Shown one piece after another: positions 5,789-6,733 of a DNA stretch of 6,733 nt (position 1 is its first letter; the number at the start of each line of letters is the position of its first letter). The DNA is taken from assembly GCA_048498415.1 (NCBI GenBank), contig JBEHYA010000098.1, positions 1 to 6,733 of the forward strand. The letters run 5' to 3'. Position numbers and translations under genes: made by a program. This stretch comes from JBEHYA01 sp048498415 (lineage in GTDB: Bacteria; Pseudomonadota; Alphaproteobacteria; UBA9219; RGZA01). Under the pieces are notes generated by a model. That model saw nothing but the letters and a program-made list of their open reading frames with translations, was not told the DNA's origin and did no database searches.

Positions 5789-6733
5789 TCAACTCCGGTC
5801 CCAGGGGAAAGTTAAGGAGGGCTGGTTGACGAAGCGTTTCATCTTAAGAACCATACGCGTTCCACAGCACGGTTCCAAACGCACCGTAAATGACGAGCCG
5901 TTCAGAGGAACCGCTTTACCTCCCACCACCCCACTCAAAAACTGATGCTCCCCGTAGGCACCCGCCTGGACTATTACCGAATGAGCTTTCATAGGATTCC
6001 CGTTGACCAACGTGACCTCTACCCCGTCTGCGGAGACTTTGTCCACGAGTGCTGCGATGTCTTCCGATATGCCCGCGCGGCGTCGTTCCGGATCAAAGTA
6101 ACGCAGAAATGAAAAGAGAGGTTGTGCCGGCCGATTGGGCCGGCCTCCCAGCATCAGTTGGGTCAGTGTCTCTGCCATCACGGGCCGGTATTGCATGGGA
6201 TACTCCGACGTTCGTGTATCCGGTGTTGTAGGATCCGAACGCATTCCTTGGACCAGCTGGCGAAGCGTCGAGAAGTCCTTCTGGAGTGTCTTAACGGCAT
6301 AGTCTGGATTAGACCCTTCTAAGAAGCGAATCCAGGGCGCCTCGGCGATCTCCTGGCGAATAAACCTGGCTGATGTCTTCACCGAGGACCAGCGATCGTC
6401 TAGCAGCAGCTCCAGGGAGAGCCGCTCACGATCCTCGGGCTTCATCGTGAGGTACCAGATGTCGAACGCCCCCTCGTCATATTTATGGGGCGTATAGTTG
6501 TACCAACCCTGATCGCCCAAGTTGTGAGGATACGTCTTGACGCCGTCGGATATCTTCTCGTTTGCGTTTACTTTATCTAGCGTCTGCCGCCAGGTGTCCA
6601 GATAGCGTGGATCACCGGTGAGCATGAAAGCATTAACGAATCCGTCGACGGCCGAGCTACTGTGGTTCAGATGGATGACCTTGTCCCCGGTTTGCGGCCA
6701 CTGGACGCTGAATCCCCAACCCCAGACTCCCCC
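5789..6733 (-). CDS. C-terminal part of a large protein of unknown function, possibly an alpha/alpha-toroid fold
   Basis: The frame is open from the right window edge to a TGA at 5789-5791, giving 314 visible residues; the first ATG in view (6625) is internal. The codons before that ATG continue a sensible protein sequence (GGVWGWGFSVQWPQ at the edge, then HSSSAVDGFVNAFMLTGD), so the gene is 5'-truncated by the window. The first two thirds contain aromatic, helical segments such as DQGWYNYTPHKYDEGAFDIWY, suggestive of polysaccharide lyase or glycosidase-like alpha/alpha toroids. RYFDPERRRAGISEDIAALV then leads into a beta-rich C-terminal domain (VEVTLVNGNP, IVQAGAYGEHQF, TVRLEPCCGTRMVLKMKRF). 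I recall similar hypothetical proteins from Planctomycetes and Acidobacteria but no assigned activity. The base and codon mix differs from the left part of the window. Confidence 0.65.
   Translation of the reverse strand, partial: GGVWGWGFSVQWPQTGDKVIHLNHSSSAVDGFVNAFMLTGDPRYLDTWRQTLDKVNANEKISDGVKTYPHNLGDQGWYNYTPHKYDEGAFDIWYLTMKPEDRERLSLELLLDDRWSSVKTSARFIRQEIAEAPWIRFLEGSNPDYAVKTLQKDFSTLRQLVQGMRSDPTTPDTRTSEYPMQYRPVMAETLTQLMLGGRPNRPAQPLFSFLRYFDPERRRAGISEDIAALVDKVSADGVEVTLVNGNPMKAHSVIVQAGAYGEHQFLSGVVGGKAVPLNGSSFTVRLEPCCGTRMVLKMKRFVNQPSLTFPWDRS

Noticed and set aside
5627..5815. Plus-strand 62-residue frame with CPACK and CCC, looking like a zinc ribbon
   Set aside because: It overlaps both right-hand minus-strand genes, the cysteines come from a short non-coding spacer, and there is no ribosome site.
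1..6733. A new defence, secretion or biosynthetic system
   Set aside because: The genes belong to housekeeping or isolated hypothetical families and do not form a multi-gene module. The unusual part is the junction and the repeats.

Overview
The window appears to join two unrelated pieces of DNA at about position 5446-5455. Positions 1 to about 5450 look like an alphaproteobacterial chromosome. The support is the class I PHA synthase, the GT-A glycosyltransferase, the phaC/hom neighbourhood, codons favouring GCC/GGC, and GC-rich palindromic repeats between genes. No operon-scale accessory system is visible there. The right part, about 5450 to 6733, has more mixed base and codon use. Its two minus-strand genes resemble hypothetical families that I associate from memory with Planctomycetes, Acidobacteria or Chloroflexi; I could not check this by search.

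Layout: a 185-base nested palindromic repeat (1-185) lies downstream of a minus-strand glycosyltransferase (211-927). A short divergent intergenic region made of inverted heptamer repeats (946-1012) separates it from a gamma-class carbonic anhydrase-like protein (1019-1534, +). That gene converges on an unrecognised 188-residue protein (1531-2097, -), and the two stop codons share one TTAA. Upstream of the unknown gene on the same strand is phaC, PHA synthase (2165-3982, -). Divergent from phaC are a small lipoprotein (4050-4415, +) and, overlapping it by ATGA, homoserine dehydrogenase hom (4412-5452, +).

hom stops just where its C-terminal ACT domain should begin. At the same place a minus-strand gene, the N-terminal part of a P-loop kinase-like protein (5449-5685), loses its own continuation and runs into hom antisense. 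Further right is the C-terminal 314 residues of a large protein of unknown function (5789-6733, -), open at the window edge.

Functional links: phaC makes storage polyester and hom feeds threonine and methionine synthesis. They are neighbours but not a pathway. The two right-hand genes share a strand and may have been an operon in their own genome. The most notable observation is the double gene truncation at one point, best explained by a chimeric assembly or a non-homologous rearrangement. After that come the two structured repeat regions, one of which shows a compensatory base-pair swap between its hairpins.
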